A stretch of DNA of 64,000 nt from JAPORY01 sp965215385 (GCA_965215385.1 OZ244059.1:1550001-1614000), one strand, 5' to 3'. Positions 49,413 through 59,218 are shown, numbered from the stretch's first letter. The notes: generated by a model from the sequence alone, not told the origin. Translations and numbers: made by a program.

Positions 49413-51019
49413 TGTACACCCCCGTACTGAACCCCCGTCAGCCGCTCCATTTCTGGCTTCCAAGTAACCAAATCTTCTTTGCTAAATCGATCAAGATGAC
49501 GATGACCACAGGCACGAGCCATGACTTTCATCAACTCAACTGAGGCCATTAAGAAGTTACCTAATCTCGCAGCCGATTTTTCTATCGACAAACGCTGCGT
49601 CAAATGCGGCTTTTGCGTCGCTATGCCGACAGGACAATTATTCGTGTGACAGGCCCGCATCGCCAAGCATCCGATAGCTTGCATAGCCGAATTCGAGAGC
49701 GCAATGGCGTCGGCACCCAATGCTATGGCTTTAATAAAGTCCGGAGCCGTGCGCAAACCGCCGGTAATAACCAGCGCAACGTGCGATTGCTCGCATTCAT
49801 CCAAGTACTTGCGCGCCCGCGCCAAGGCGGGGATTGTGGGTACCGAGATGTGATCTCGAAATAGGGTGGGTGCTGCTCCCGTGCCGCCACCACGACCATC
49901 AAGAATAATGTAATCGACGCCCACGGACAGCGCAGCCTCAATATCTTTCTCAATATTCTGCGCTGAGAGTTTATAGCCAATCGGAATCCCGCCGGTGCGA
50001 TCCCGTACTTCATCAGCAAATACCTTTACTTGCGACAAGTCGCTCCAATGCGGAAATCGAGCCGGGGAAATGGCCGCTTGCCCTTCCTGTAAACCCCGAA
50101 CTTCGGCAATTTTCCCCGAAACTTTGGTTCCTGGCAGATGACCGCCAGTGCCGGTTTTTGCTCCTTGGCCGCCTTTGAAGTGAAAAGCTTGCGCAAGAGT
50201 AACTTTATCCCAAGAAAATCCGAAGCGTCCCGACGCCAACTCGTAAAAGTACCGTGAGTTGCTTGACTGCTCCTCTGGCAGCATTCCGCCCTCGCCTGAA
50301 CAAATTCCTGTACCCGCTTTTTCGGCTCCTAACGCGAGCGCAATTTTTGCCGGTTCGCTTAGCGCCCCAAAACTCATATCCGAGACGAATAACGGTATCT
50401 CAAGGGTTAATGGCTTTTGCGCCCGTGCGCCGATGACCACTTGGGTTTCGACTGGTTCGTCGTCCAAAAGTGGCGGGCGCGCAAGCTGACCAGTAACGAT
50501 TTGAATATCGTCCCACAACGGCAAATCATTGCGCGGTACGCCCATCGAATCGACAAAACCGTGATGACCAGTCTGGTTCAAGCCAAACTTAGCATAATGT
50601 TGAATTTCGGCGTTTTTGGGCTCCTCTTCAGTCCCGTGCCCGGTATCTGCATAGAGCCCTAAGTAGGCATCACGATCAAACGGTTGCGGATTTTCTTGAG
50701 CCCAAGCTCTAATCTCATCGCCATCGACAAAAACGTGATCGTCTTCAATCCACGAAGAAAACTTGGGCAGCCGTTCCTCGTTCGCGTATTCGGAGACGCC
50801 GGAATCAAGCCGATAATCCCAATTGTGGACACCGCAGATCAAGTTGTGCCCGCGCACGAGTCCATCGGACATCAGTGCCCCGCGGTGCAAACATCGCCCA
50901 TAAAAGACTGAGATCTCTTCATCCCACTTGATCACAACAAGATCGACGCCGGCGACGAGCGCATATGCCGGTTGACGATCTTCAAGTTGCGAGAAAGTTG
51001 CGACAACTTGTGGTTTCAT
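49409..51019 (-). CDS. Rieske domain fused to FMN-dependent glutamate-synthase-like protein
   Basis: A 536-residue protein. Residues ~1-110 are a Rieske 2Fe-2S domain (C43-x-H45 and C62-x2-H65, in CLHRGALMSDG and CGVHNWDY). Residues ~130-530 are the FMN/3Fe-4S domain of glutamate synthase (GltB/GltS-like): SDMSFGALSEPAK, KGGQGAKTGTGGHLPG, DGRGGGTGAAP, and the cluster-binding Cys in MRACHTNNCPVGIA. The glutaminase domain of true GltB is absent. Thus it is a stand-alone FMN oxidoreductase of unknown substrate fed by a Rieske centre. ATG 51019 is chosen over 51160 because the extra 47 residues lack any conservation. First gene of the operon. Confidence 0.84.
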   Translation of the reverse strand: MKPQVVATFSQLEDRQPAYALVAGVDLVVIKWDEEISVFYGRCLHRGALMSDGLVRGHNLICGVHNWDYRLDSGVSEYANEERLPKFSSWIEDDHVFVDGDEIRAWAQENPQPFDRDAYLGLYADTGHGTEEEPKNAEIQHYAKFGLNQTGHHGFVDSMGVPRNDLPLWDDIQIVTGQLARPPLLDDEPVETQVVIGARAQKPLTLEIPLFVSDMSFGALSEPAKIALALGAEKAGTGICSGEGGMLPEEQSSNSRYFYELASGRFGFSWDKVTLAQAFHFKGGQGAKTGTGGHLPGTKVSGKIAEVRGLQEGQAAISPARFPHWSDLSQVKVFADEVRDRTGGIPIGYKLSAQNIEKDIEAALSVGVDYIILDGRGGGTGAAPTLFRDHISVPTIPALARARKYLDECEQSHVALVITGGLRTAPDFIKAIALGADAIALSNSAMQAIGCLAMRACHTNNCPVGIATQKPHLTQRLSIEKSAARLGNFLMASVELMKVMARACGHRHLDRFSKEDLVTWKPEMERLTGVQYGGVQ

Positions 51020-51548
51020 TCTTAACGCTGTGCCCTCCCTTGCACGAACAATGTCCGACGATTTCTCCAATTCTTCGCCATTGAGTTCACACAGCAATTG
51101 CACACAAGCCTGCCGATTCAAAACTGAACGGCGCTCTTGGTCGCGAAACTGCCAATTCACAGCGGTATGGAAGATACGATTATCGTATTATTTTATGCAA
51201 GGCAAATATCTCCCATAAAGCGGTGGGCAACGACAATTAACAATGTGAGGGGTCGTTTCTTCCCAGTCATCACTGCCGGCAAAATCTGTCTGACTGCCGC
51301 TCGCGTCCCAACATTTACCACTCAGGCGCCTTGATATTACATCAACTGCTTTACTCGGGGTTGCTGCTGTCACGGTGATATGGGAAACAATCATTGCGGA
51401 TGCAAAGGCGCGTTGCTCGCAGCCGTTTCCAAGCGTCAGGGCGTCGCAAACAATGCTGCAGCAGTCCAGTTTTTGGTGCTTGCAGTTTGTTAATGCGTAG
51501 AGCGCAATTTTCTCAACTGTGAATCTTACGCATCGCGCCTTGCCGCCG
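51020..51548. other. No gene; separates the Rieske operon from soxCD
   Basis: About 530 nt without coding features. It should hold the promoter of the five-gene operon; none was assigned. Confidence 0.5.
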
Positions 51549-52754
51549 TCAGTCTGAATGGGTTTTTAAATAGGCAATAACTCCCGCAACTTCATCGGGC
51601 GTCTTTAGGCCTGAAAACGCCATTTTGGTCCCTTGAAAATATTTCTTTGGCGCAGACAGGAAAGCCGCCATACTCTCCTCTGCCCAGACCTGACCTTCTG
51701 CGGCGGCACTGCGAAATACCCGAGAATATCGAAAGTCCTCTAAACCGCCGATCACGCGTCCAAAAACTCCGTTTAAATGCGGCCCTACGCGGTGCGCAGC
51801 ATTGACGCCCACTTGGTGACAGGCTTGACACTTCTTGAACACGCCCTCGCCGCTCCTCACAAGATCATCTTCTGGCGCTTCACCGTCGGTCAAGGTCGCG
51901 GCGGTCTCCAAGCTGATCGGTGCTGGGGTTACGTTAAGGTCAGATGCTCGCATTGTGATCATCACCGTCTTTTTGCAGTTTTCCATGCACGGTTCGTTAC
52001 GCCAAAGCGGGTATTCAGCAACAGCTCGATCATCAACAACAAATCCGCCGCGGTTAGGCATCTTGATATCGTTGAAGTTTTCATGCGTTAGTTCAAAACT
52101 CTCATCCACGAGATCGTTTGAGTACAACAGATACGCGACAATGGCATATACTTGATCAGCATCTAAGGTTTGGGCCGAGCCAAAGGGCATTGACCGATGA
52201 ACGTAATCCCAAACAGTTGAGAGATATGGCCAATAGGAACCGATCGTCTTGACCGGATTTTCATCTGCAAGGGTATCAACGCCACCAGCCAATACCGGCC
52301 AGTTATTGACGCCCTCGGCAAAATCACCATGACAAGCGGCGCAATAATCCGAGAATATCGTTTCCCCAGTCTCAACATCCCCTCGTCCTTCGGGTAATCC
52401 ACGCCCATTGGGCAGGATTTTCACATCCCAAGCAGCAATCTCTGCTGGCAGTGCTGGGCGACCGAGACCCAATCGCGGCAACGCGTTCGCCACTGGCTCT
52501 AAAGTTTTCGCGTTGCGATCAGCCCCTATGCGACTTTCTGGCCCGATATGGCTGCCGTCAGCTAATTCTGCCGTAGTTTGCACCCCTTGACGTGTCTCTA
52601 TCTCCGCAATCTGACGGTGAAGCTCGTCAAGTTGCTCAGACAGGACAGCTGGCTCCGCCATACGTTGCTTTCCGTTTACACCACTGGAAGCCATAGCAAG
52701 CGCGAGTATGATGAAACCTAAAGCAAGGAAGGCAAGACTAACTGATCTCAACAT
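51549..52754 (-). CDS. soxD: SoxD-like diheme cytochrome c
   Basis: A 401-residue exported diheme cytochrome. Signal/anchor about residues 1-25 (LRSVSLAFLALGFIILALA). Heme 1: CAACH (C138, C141, H142). Heme 2: CQACH (C309, C312, H313) followed by VGPHLNGVFGR. A Cys pair CMENC lies at about 256-260. It pairs with SoxC, which oxidises sulfane sulfur on SoxY, and passes the electrons to the respiratory chain. ATG 52754 starts inside the end of soxC (17-nt overlap); an earlier start at 52904 would add 50 residues unlike an export signal. Confidence 0.85.
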   Translation of the reverse strand: MLRSVSLAFLALGFIILALAMASSGVNGKQRMAEPAVLSEQLDELHRQIAEIETRQGVQTTAELADGSHIGPESRIGADRNAKTLEPVANALPRLGLGRPALPAEIAAWDVKILPNGRGLPEGRGDVETGETIFSDYCAACHGDFAEGVNNWPVLAGGVDTLADENPVKTIGSYWPYLSTVWDYVHRSMPFGSAQTLDADQVYAIVAYLLYSNDLVDESFELTHENFNDIKMPNRGGFVVDDRAVAEYPLWRNEPCMENCKKTVMITMRASDLNVTPAPISLETAATLTDGEAPEDDLVRSGEGVFKKCQACHQVGVNAAHRVGPHLNGVFGRVIGGLEDFRYSRVFRSAAAEGQVWAEESMAAFLSAPKKYFQGTKMAFSGLKTPDEVAGVIAYLKTHSD

Positions 52755-53994
52755 TCTCAACGACCCCTTGCGAATCCACATGCCACGTTTGAATGCCGTT
52801 GTTATGGTAGATTGAGTTTTCTCCCCGAACCGCTCGTAATTGCGACTTGGTTGGCTGCACATAACCGGTTTCATCCATTGCTCGCGCTTGCAGCAACATC
52901 TCACGACCGTCCCAACGAATATCGTAATAGAAACGTGTCAACGCTTTGTCGGTTCCTTTATGGCCAAGCCGTGCCGGCTTCCAAGAAATGCCGCCATCAA
53001 GCGATACGTCGACGCGCGTTATTCGTCCGTGACCCGACCACGCCAAACCGGAAATCACCAATGGACCGTGTCCGTGCGAAATCGGTGCCTGCGGACTTGG
53101 CGTTGTGATTACGGCCTTAGCGTCCATGACCCAAGTCCACTTACGCGCGATACCATTCGCTAATAGGTCAGTATATTTGGAGGTTTCCTCGCGGCTTTCT
53201 ACCGCTTCGGCAACTACCTCCATCCGCCGTAGCCACTTCACCCACAGATTGCCCTCCCAACCCGGAACGACTAACCGCACTGGATACCCATGTTCTTTTC
53301 GTAAGGCCTCACCGTTCGCCTTGAATGCAACGAGGCAATCATCAAGTGCCTTCGCCATCGGTAGTGAGCGGCCATTGGAGGATGCATCCGCACCCTCAAC
53401 ATACAACCAATTTTTGTCTGACACATCGGCACCGGCTTCTGCCAGCAAGATTCGAAGCGGCACTCCCGTGTACTCCATGTTGTGCAGCATTCCGTGGGTG
53501 AATTGAGCACCATTGAGCTGCGCTCCCGCCCACTCCATGCCCGTATTGGCGGCGCACTCACAGAAATAAACACGCGTCTCTCGGGGGAAGCGTTCAATGT
53601 CTTCGTAGGTGAAGACTATTGGGGTCTCAACGAGACCATTTATCATAAGCCGATAGTCTTGCTTTCGCAGTGCAATCGCGCCTGAATGATGCCGCTCAAA
53701 GGCACAGCCTTGCGGCGTGATTGTTCCATCCAAGGCATAAATAGGGGTGAAATTGACCGAGCTGATCGTGTCGGCGGTTAACCACGGAACATTGCGGCGA
53801 ACAACGTCTTTCTCGTATTCAATTGGGAGGCCGTACGGAGTCGCGTCCACCCCTTCGCCCGTGAGTGTTGTCCAGTCTTGCAATTCTGTGATTAATGGAT
53901 CTGGTGAACGCGTCGCGGCCTTGCTTGCGAGCAGACTACCGGTAACGGCCGCCGCGCCACCAAGCATTCCTCGACGGGAAAAATCAGCCATCAA
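52738..53994 (-). CDS. soxC: SoxC, sulfane dehydrogenase molybdopterin subunit
   Basis: A 418-residue enzyme of the sulfite oxidase family. A Tat leader (SRRGMLGGAAAVTG) lies near residue 6. The Mo-cofactor Cys is in VYFCECAANTGMEW (about residue 147). The dimerisation/Ig-like C-terminus has GLAWSGHGRITRVDVSLDGG. With SoxD it forms Sox(CD)2, which takes six electrons from the sulfane sulfur bound to SoxY. Overlap with soxD suggests co-translation. Confidence 0.92.
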   Translation of the reverse strand: MMADFSRRGMLGGAAAVTGSLLASKAATRSPDPLITELQDWTTLTGEGVDATPYGLPIEYEKDVVRRNVPWLTADTISSVNFTPIYALDGTITPQGCAFERHHSGAIALRKQDYRLMINGLVETPIVFTYEDIERFPRETRVYFCECAANTGMEWAGAQLNGAQFTHGMLHNMEYTGVPLRILLAEAGADVSDKNWLYVEGADASSNGRSLPMAKALDDCLVAFKANGEALRKEHGYPVRLVVPGWEGNLWVKWLRRMEVVAEAVESREETSKYTDLLANGIARKWTWVMDAKAVITTPSPQAPISHGHGPLVISGLAWSGHGRITRVDVSLDGGISWKPARLGHKGTDKALTRFYYDIRWDGREMLLQARAMDETGYVQPTKSQLRAVRGENSIYHNNGIQTWHVDSQGVVENVEIS

Positions 53995-54069
53995 CTTCTC
54001 CTCAACTCAAACAATCAAGCACACACCACAAAATTGTAACCGCACCCTGAGTTTCCGTGCCAAATTAAC

Positions 54070-55767
54070 TCATATTACAACGTCAACCGAATGCCTCGGC
54101 TCAAGAGTCACTGTTCCCCGCATCGCAATATGCGTCTCCAAAACATCCCAGATCATTGGCCCCTCGGTACCCTCGTTCACGCTCCCCCACCCGGCAACGA
54201 CATAATCTCGACCCGGGTCAATCGGCTCTCCGCTCGACAACAATGTCATGTTCGAAATACGCTCACCATAGCCTTTGTGCACCGCGATGCGATACCCGAG
54301 ACCGCCGGTGCGGACCATGTCACCGCCCTGCTGCAAAAACGGATCCGGATGAAAAATATTGTCAGCCACATCCTCCAATATAAACTTGAGAAGTTCGCCG
54401 CTCATAACGGTGCGGTAAGCTTCACCATAGGTCATTGCGGTCACGCTCCAGATATCCTCCCGCGTAATCGCCTGCCCCGGTAGCATCGACGGGCCCCATC
54501 TGACGCCGGGCGACAATGCTATCTCTGCGTCCCGTTGCACAAGTAGCGCCTCACAAATCAAGTCGTCCCAAGTGCCGTTAAAATTGCCCCGTCGGTACAA
54601 TAGCGACTCTGTCGTGCCAATAACCGCAGCCATCGCCTCGACGAAAGGTGCCCGTTCATTATCGATTAACCGAGCGACTGTGGGATCTGGCATCAGCACA
54701 TCGGCAAACACCGGAATGAGCCAATGTTTAAAGTCCCGGACTTGTCCGTCACGCACATCTAAGTCGAGCCGCGATACGAATTTTCCATTCGATCCAGAAG
54801 CGATGATCAAGGTATTTTCAATACTGACAGGTTCGGGCAGGGCGTCGTGAGTATGACCCGACAAAATGACATCAATACCCGGGACAGTTTGGGCAATTTT
54901 TTTGTCGACATCAAAGCCATTGTGGCTCAGCAATACCACGCATTCGACGCCGGAAAGCCTTAGTTCTGCAATCGTAGCGGCCATATTTTCCAGTCGAATG
55001 CCAAAGCTGAATTCGGGGAACATCCACCGCGGGTTGGCTATTGGCAAGTACGGAAATGCTTGGCCGATGACGCCAACTTGAACTCCCCCGCGTTCAAAGA
55101 TTTTGTATGGCGGAAAGAGATCAAGTGCAGGCTCATCCCACTCTTGATCAAAAATATTCTGACCCAGTGCGACAAACGGCAGGCTGTCAACTAGTTCGCG
55201 CACACGCTCTGACCCCAATGTAAATTCCCAATGTAAGGTCATGGCATCTGGGCGCAAAGCATTCATGACGCGAACCATATCGGCACCCTTGGTATGGTAG
55301 CAGGTATAGGATCCATGCCAAGTGTCGCCACCATCAAGGAGTAGGGCGTCAGGTCGATCCTCGCGTATGGCATTAATTACGGTTGCAACCCGATCTAAAC
55401 CCCCAACGCGACCGTAGGTTTGCGCTAGTGCGCTGAAGTCATCCGCAGTTAGTGCATAGTGAAACGGTGAACCGTCTTGAATACCATAATATCGACGCAA
55501 CGCCGATCCTGAGAGATGGGGAACAGAATCCCGATTCAAGCCTGAACCAAGGTTGACTGACGGTTCCCGAAAGTAAAGCGGTTTTAATTGGGCGTGAATA
55601 TCCGTGACATGGATAAGCGACAGGTTGCCAACGGTGTTAAATTGCAACAGTTGATTCTGTGTCAGCGATTGCTGTGCCGAAACTCGTGCCCAGTTGCCAA
55701 AACCGGAACTGCCCAGAATCGCTGATGCCGCGATGCCGACTTGGAAAAATTCGCGACGGGAAATCAC
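54070..55767 (-). CDS. soxB: SoxB, thiosulfohydrolase
   Basis: A 565-residue dimanganese enzyme of the 5'-nucleotidase superfamily that releases sulfate from SoxY-bound thiosulfate. A Tat leader SRREFFQVGIAASAIL is at residue 3. Metal ligands lie in HVTDIHAQL, GGDTWHGS and LHWEFTLG (the SoxB form of the GNHEF block). Further ligands are LSHNGFDVD and LSGHTHD. The length is usual. It is separated from soxZ by about 650 nt and from soxC by 75 nt. Confidence 0.95.
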   Translation of the reverse strand: MISRREFFQVGIAASAILGSSGFGNWARVSAQQSLTQNQLLQFNTVGNLSLIHVTDIHAQLKPLYFREPSVNLGSGLNRDSVPHLSGSALRRYYGIQDGSPFHYALTADDFSALAQTYGRVGGLDRVATVINAIREDRPDALLLDGGDTWHGSYTCYHTKGADMVRVMNALRPDAMTLHWEFTLGSERVRELVDSLPFVALGQNIFDQEWDEPALDLFPPYKIFERGGVQVGVIGQAFPYLPIANPRWMFPEFSFGIRLENMAATIAELRLSGVECVVLLSHNGFDVDKKIAQTVPGIDVILSGHTHDALPEPVSIENTLIIASGSNGKFVSRLDLDVRDGQVRDFKHWLIPVFADVLMPDPTVARLIDNERAPFVEAMAAVIGTTESLLYRRGNFNGTWDDLICEALLVQRDAEIALSPGVRWGPSMLPGQAITREDIWSVTAMTYGEAYRTVMSGELLKFILEDVADNIFHPDPFLQQGGDMVRTGGLGYRIAVHKGYGERISNMTLLSSGEPIDPGRDYVVAGWGSVNEGTEGPMIWDVLETHIAMRGTVTLEPRHSVDVVI

Positions 55768-56418
55768 TTGCCGACCTCGGCCTTAGGATCGGTCACACGT
55801 CAACCTCAGAGAAAAAACCAATTATCGAACACCTTAATGACGACGGGATGATCGGCCTCAGTGCTGCGTCTTGAGCAACAAGCCTATAATTGTGAACAGT
55901 CACGGAGTTCGATACTACTCTTGCGAAACCGCATCACCTCGCACCATCCCCAATCTCAGTCACTGTAGTCAAATTTGTCGATCATCCAATTAATTTACTG
56001 CACTCGTATGCTCTCCGCAGAGAATTGCGAACCAGAGCAATTGCGCAGCATTAGCAAGAATAACCGAATTTATTGTTGTTTGCACTCTATCTTTGCGCTC
56101 CCTCTCAAATTTGACAATAGAGCACCATTTGCCGACGCAAATTCGAGAAGACACGAACAGAAAATTGCTTATTCGCCGTGGGTCAGTAGACCTGACGGCA
56201 AAATCTGGGACCCTCAAGATGCATTGGGGATGGAGAAGCAGTGCAGCAAACCCAAGGACACCGATAATGAAGGAGCAAGGGCCGTACTGATTGCCAACTT
56301 CGACAATGTCTCTTGGTAGGTCCTGACCAAATAGGAATGGCGGTTCAGCTTGAGAAATTAAGCGGCGGTCGGCACTGCAACAAGCTGAAATGCTCTTTGT
56401 CTTCTGAAAAGTGCCGAT
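55768..56418. other. No gene between soxZ and soxB (where soxA often lies)
   Basis: About 650 nt. No frame encodes a cytochrome c motif or a SoxA/SoxX-like protein; short frames on both strands are incoherent. In many bacteria soxA sits at this place. Confidence 0.6.
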
Positions 56419-56748
56419 TTAACTTACGGCTATTGACTTCGTTTCTTCGTAAATCGAGCCGTCATCGTCGTACCACCGAAAAAGAAATTCTCCAGCTTCT
56501 GGTACAATCGCACTGAACTGAAAGTAGGGGTTAGTCGAAACCGAGGGCGCGAGCACCACATCAATTATCCCTCGGCCATTGAACTCACAGGTAAAGCGAT
56601 GAATGATTGATCGAGGGATAACATTCCCTTCTTTGTCCTTGCGTTGCCCCGACTCCATAGGATGCGAAATCAAGGTCTTGATCGTGATGGTCTCGCCCGC
56701 ACTTGCCGCCTTTGGCACCTTTACGCGCGGCTTAACGCCTTTTGCCAT
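56419..56748 (-). CDS. soxZ: SoxZ, sulfur-carrier partner
   Basis: A 109-residue beta-sandwich protein that pairs with SoxY. MAKGVKPRVKVPKAASAGE opens the family. SHPMESGQRKD and EFNGRGIIDV are in the middle, and GEFLFRWYDDDGSIYEE is at the end. ATG 56748 follows GGAGAAAAAGTC and fits the conserved N-terminus; a start 11 codons earlier is less likely. It lies 20 nt after soxY. Confidence 0.95.
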   Translation of the reverse strand: MAKGVKPRVKVPKAASAGETITIKTLISHPMESGQRKDKEGNVIPRSIIHRFTCEFNGRGIIDVVLAPSVSTNPYFQFSAIVPEAGEFLFRWYDDDGSIYEETKSIAVS

Positions 56749-56768
56749 GACTTTTTCTCCTTCATGCT

Positions 56769-57194
56769 CTAGCCGCCGCAACCGCCAACTGTGACTTTCA
56801 CATTGTTGCGAGTGCTGATGAAACTACCGTCGGCTAGTTTGGCAATCGCGACCACGTCTTGTGACTTTGCCAGACGAACACGGGTCGATGCCGCCTGTGA
56901 GCCCGCTAGTGCACCAAATGCGAACGATGCAACCGCTGGCTCGGGGTTTTCTGTGGCAAAAATGCGGATTTCCACCGCCCCGGGTGCCGCCACCTGAACC
57001 GGAACATTGTTGCCATTTTCAGCAATCTCGGGTGTCGTTAATGTGATATCACCGGTGCCAATTTCGGCACCCTGTATAAATTCATCGGGCGTACCAACCA
57101 CGGGATAGTTGACCGCGAACGCATCGTGCGGCAAACCGAGCAGGGCCGTAGCGGCCGCCCCACCTACAACTGTTTGTCTTCGTGTCAGTTTCAT
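56769..57194 (-). CDS. soxY: SoxY, covalent sulfur-intermediate carrier
   Basis: A 141-residue periplasmic protein. A Tat-type leader (RRQTVVGGAAATALLG) opens it. The C-terminal swinging arm ends in GGCGG, whose Cys carries the thiosulfate and sulfane intermediates. It forms SoxYZ with the next gene. soxY and soxZ begin the sulfur cluster on this strand; no soxX/soxA was found in the window. Confidence 0.95.
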   Translation of the reverse strand: MKLTRRQTVVGGAAATALLGLPHDAFAVNYPVVGTPDEFIQGAEIGTGDITLTTPEIAENGNNVPVQVAAPGAVEIRIFATENPEPAVASFAFGALAGSQAASTRVRLAKSQDVVAIAKLADGSFISTRNNVKVTVGGCGG

Positions 57195-57548
57195 TTTGTC
57201 TGATTACCCCCGTTGCGGGCTCGTAAGAACGCCACTCACCCACTCAATTATCTGCCAGCGAGAAATAACGCTGCCCCTTGTTGGTGCGGTGTCAGCTCGT
57301 GTCCACTTCATTGGCGAGAAAATGCCTTAACCCATGTCAAGTTGTTATTGCCACTATCGACAATCCAACATCTCGCTCCGCTCGGCTTCTCCCACCAAAC
57401 CCTAAATCCTATCCAGTATCGGCACTGCTGATAAGTTGCTGCATGCGTAGCCGGGACTTGACAATACCAATATGGGATGCGGCGGCCAATTGTAAAGATT
57501 TCTATCGGCGCTCTTTTGATCTTCAAAGCTCCAAAACATCGAAAATCA
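57195..57548. other. No gene; soxY upstream region
   Basis: About 350 nt between soxY and the PIN protein gene. No promoter could be named. Confidence 0.45.
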
Positions 57549-58064
57549 TCAAATGGAACCTGCGGGCATCCATACTTTGGTTCCTAATATAAAACACGCT
57601 TTTTCACGGCGCAACATTTCAAATGGTGTCATCACCTTGATGTCCAGCCCAACACCAACGTTGGGGATTTTGACCTTGTGCAGCGTTTCTGCAGCTTTTT
57701 CATGGGTGACCACTGTAAATTCATGTGCCAATGCGTGGGATACTAGCCAGCAGTCCGCTACCTGCAAGAAGGTATTTACTGCCCCAGCGTCGTAGTTTTT
57801 CTCTGATACCCACTCGCCGACCTCACGCATGCTTTGCAGTGTTTCCGTGTCGGGTTTGAGAAACAGATGTTGTCCCAATCCTCTGACCCATTCAGCCAAA
57901 GCATCGTCACCCGCCGAGATTTCATCCTCAACCTTCTCTATACTGAAAACTTTGCCCTGATCATTCCAGAGAATCAGCCAGTCCCAAAATGCAGGACAGA
58001 AGTCCAGACCATAATGTAGATTGCTTGCTGTTATGAAGACATTCGCATCCAACAGATACTTCAT
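57549..58064 (-). CDS. DUF4411 PIN-domain protein (putative toxin)
   Basis: A 171-residue PIN-like ribonuclease. It opens YLLDANVFITASN with the first acidic residue. VEDEISAG holds the second acid near residue 47. ADCWLVSHAL contains the third near residue 103. PIN toxins cut RNA. Four nt overlap (ATGA) with the upstream ImmA/IrrE gene indicates a co-translated pair, a known arrangement for DUF4411 systems. Confidence 0.85.
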   Translation of the reverse strand: MKYLLDANVFITASNLHYGLDFCPAFWDWLILWNDQGKVFSIEKVEDEISAGDDALAEWVRGLGQHLFLKPDTETLQSMREVGEWVSEKNYDAGAVNTFLQVADCWLVSHALAHEFTVVTHEKAAETLHKVKIPNVGVGLDIKVMTPFEMLRREKACFILGTKVWMPAGSI

Positions 58065-59215
58065 CCGTGTAATCCCAAACGCCGAGCCGCCGCATAGAAG
58101 GTGGCACTCTTCTTAATACCAAGCAACCTGAACGCATCGATAAACTGAGTTTGTCCCTCTAACGTGCTGGCGACAAGTGCTCTTACAAACCGCTTTCCAG
58201 TTCTCGCCGACAGCGAATTGTAGAAGTCACCGCCACCGCTCTCTCGCTTAGACAGCCGCTGCAGGTGCTCAAATTCCGCACGATAGGTCTCCCATAGTGT
58301 GTCTCGGTCAAGCACCCCTAGGTCGAACAAACGGCGGACGATGACCAGCGTGCTGACTTTAAAAAGGCGAGCGAGGCGTTGCATCTCCTTAAAACGTTCA
58401 CTTTTCGAATCATAAACTGAGCGCAGTTGTTCAAGGGGGACTAGCAATTCCGCCGCGACCGCGTTGCACCAGCGCTCAATCTGATGCTGCGGCTGACTCG
58501 CGGCTTCGACATCAGATACGCCGCTCTCGCCCAGCCACAGATGGGCCAGTTCATGGGCTAGGGTGAACATCTGCGCCGCCTTGGAGTCCTTGCCGTTGAT
58601 GAAAATCAGCGGTGCTACGGGATCCACTAACGCAAAACCGCGAAATTCATTCACATTCAAGCTGCGATGGGTATTGCTGCCCACCACGCCGCTGACCATG
58701 ACCAGTATACCTGCCTGTTCGATTTTGGCGATGAAGAAACGCAGGGCTTCCGACCAATTCGATGCTGAGGATCGCTCAGCGATACTGAAGCCAATAGTCT
58801 CGGCAATCTCGGCGGCGACGACCGGCACCCGGTCCACAACCGAGGTAGAACGAACTGGGTTAACCACCTCCTGAGAATATAGCCGCTGATAGTCACGGTA
58901 CCACGCCTGCCGTTGCTGACAGAGATAGATGGTATCCAAGAGATTGGCACTCGGTCGGGACGACTGCGCTTGCGGGACCGTTCGAAAGTCTGAAATTGGC
59001 AATGGTTCTTCGGGTGGGCGCGAAAGTAACAAAAGACCGATGGCCGTATCGGTCGCGTTAGCAAAGGCTTCTAATTGCCTCAAGGTGGGCGAGCGTTCGC
59101 CCCGTAACCAGTCATTCAGTTTTGGAAACTTTTTCGCAAGCGCATGAGCACTTAAATCGGCGCGGTCTAACGCCCAGTAAAGTAGATCAGGATTGACCTC
59201 GACCCTTAGGTTCAT
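58061..59215 (-). CDS. ImmA/IrrE-type metallopeptidase with N-terminal helix-turn-helix (putative antitoxin partner)
   Basis: A 384-residue protein. The N-terminal ~60 residues look like an XRE-type DNA-binding domain (LSAHALAKKFPKLNDWLRG, then LRQLEAFANATDTAIGLLL). The zinc peptidase motif HELAH is in FTLAHELAHLWLGE (about residue 223). An extra C-terminal helical domain of about 130 residues follows. It probably represses its own operon and opposes the PIN protein. It is divergent from the IS at 59387. Confidence 0.82.
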   Translation of the reverse strand: MNLRVEVNPDLLYWALDRADLSAHALAKKFPKLNDWLRGERSPTLRQLEAFANATDTAIGLLLLSRPPEEPLPISDFRTVPQAQSSRPSANLLDTIYLCQQRQAWYRDYQRLYSQEVVNPVRSTSVVDRVPVVAAEIAETIGFSIAERSSASNWSEALRFFIAKIEQAGILVMVSGVVGSNTHRSLNVNEFRGFALVDPVAPLIFINGKDSKAAQMFTLAHELAHLWLGESGVSDVEAASQPQHQIERWCNAVAAELLVPLEQLRSVYDSKSERFKEMQRLARLFKVSTLVIVRRLFDLGVLDRDTLWETYRAEFEHLQRLSKRESGGGDFYNSLSARTGKRFVRALVASTLEGQTQFIDAFRLLGIKKSATFYAAARRLGLHG

Positions 59216-59218
59216 ATC

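Noticed and set aside
55975..56319. A plus-strand 114-residue frame between soxZ and soxB
   Set aside because: No motif, no Shine-Dalgarno, and a composition unlike real proteins; not a hidden soxA (no heme motif).
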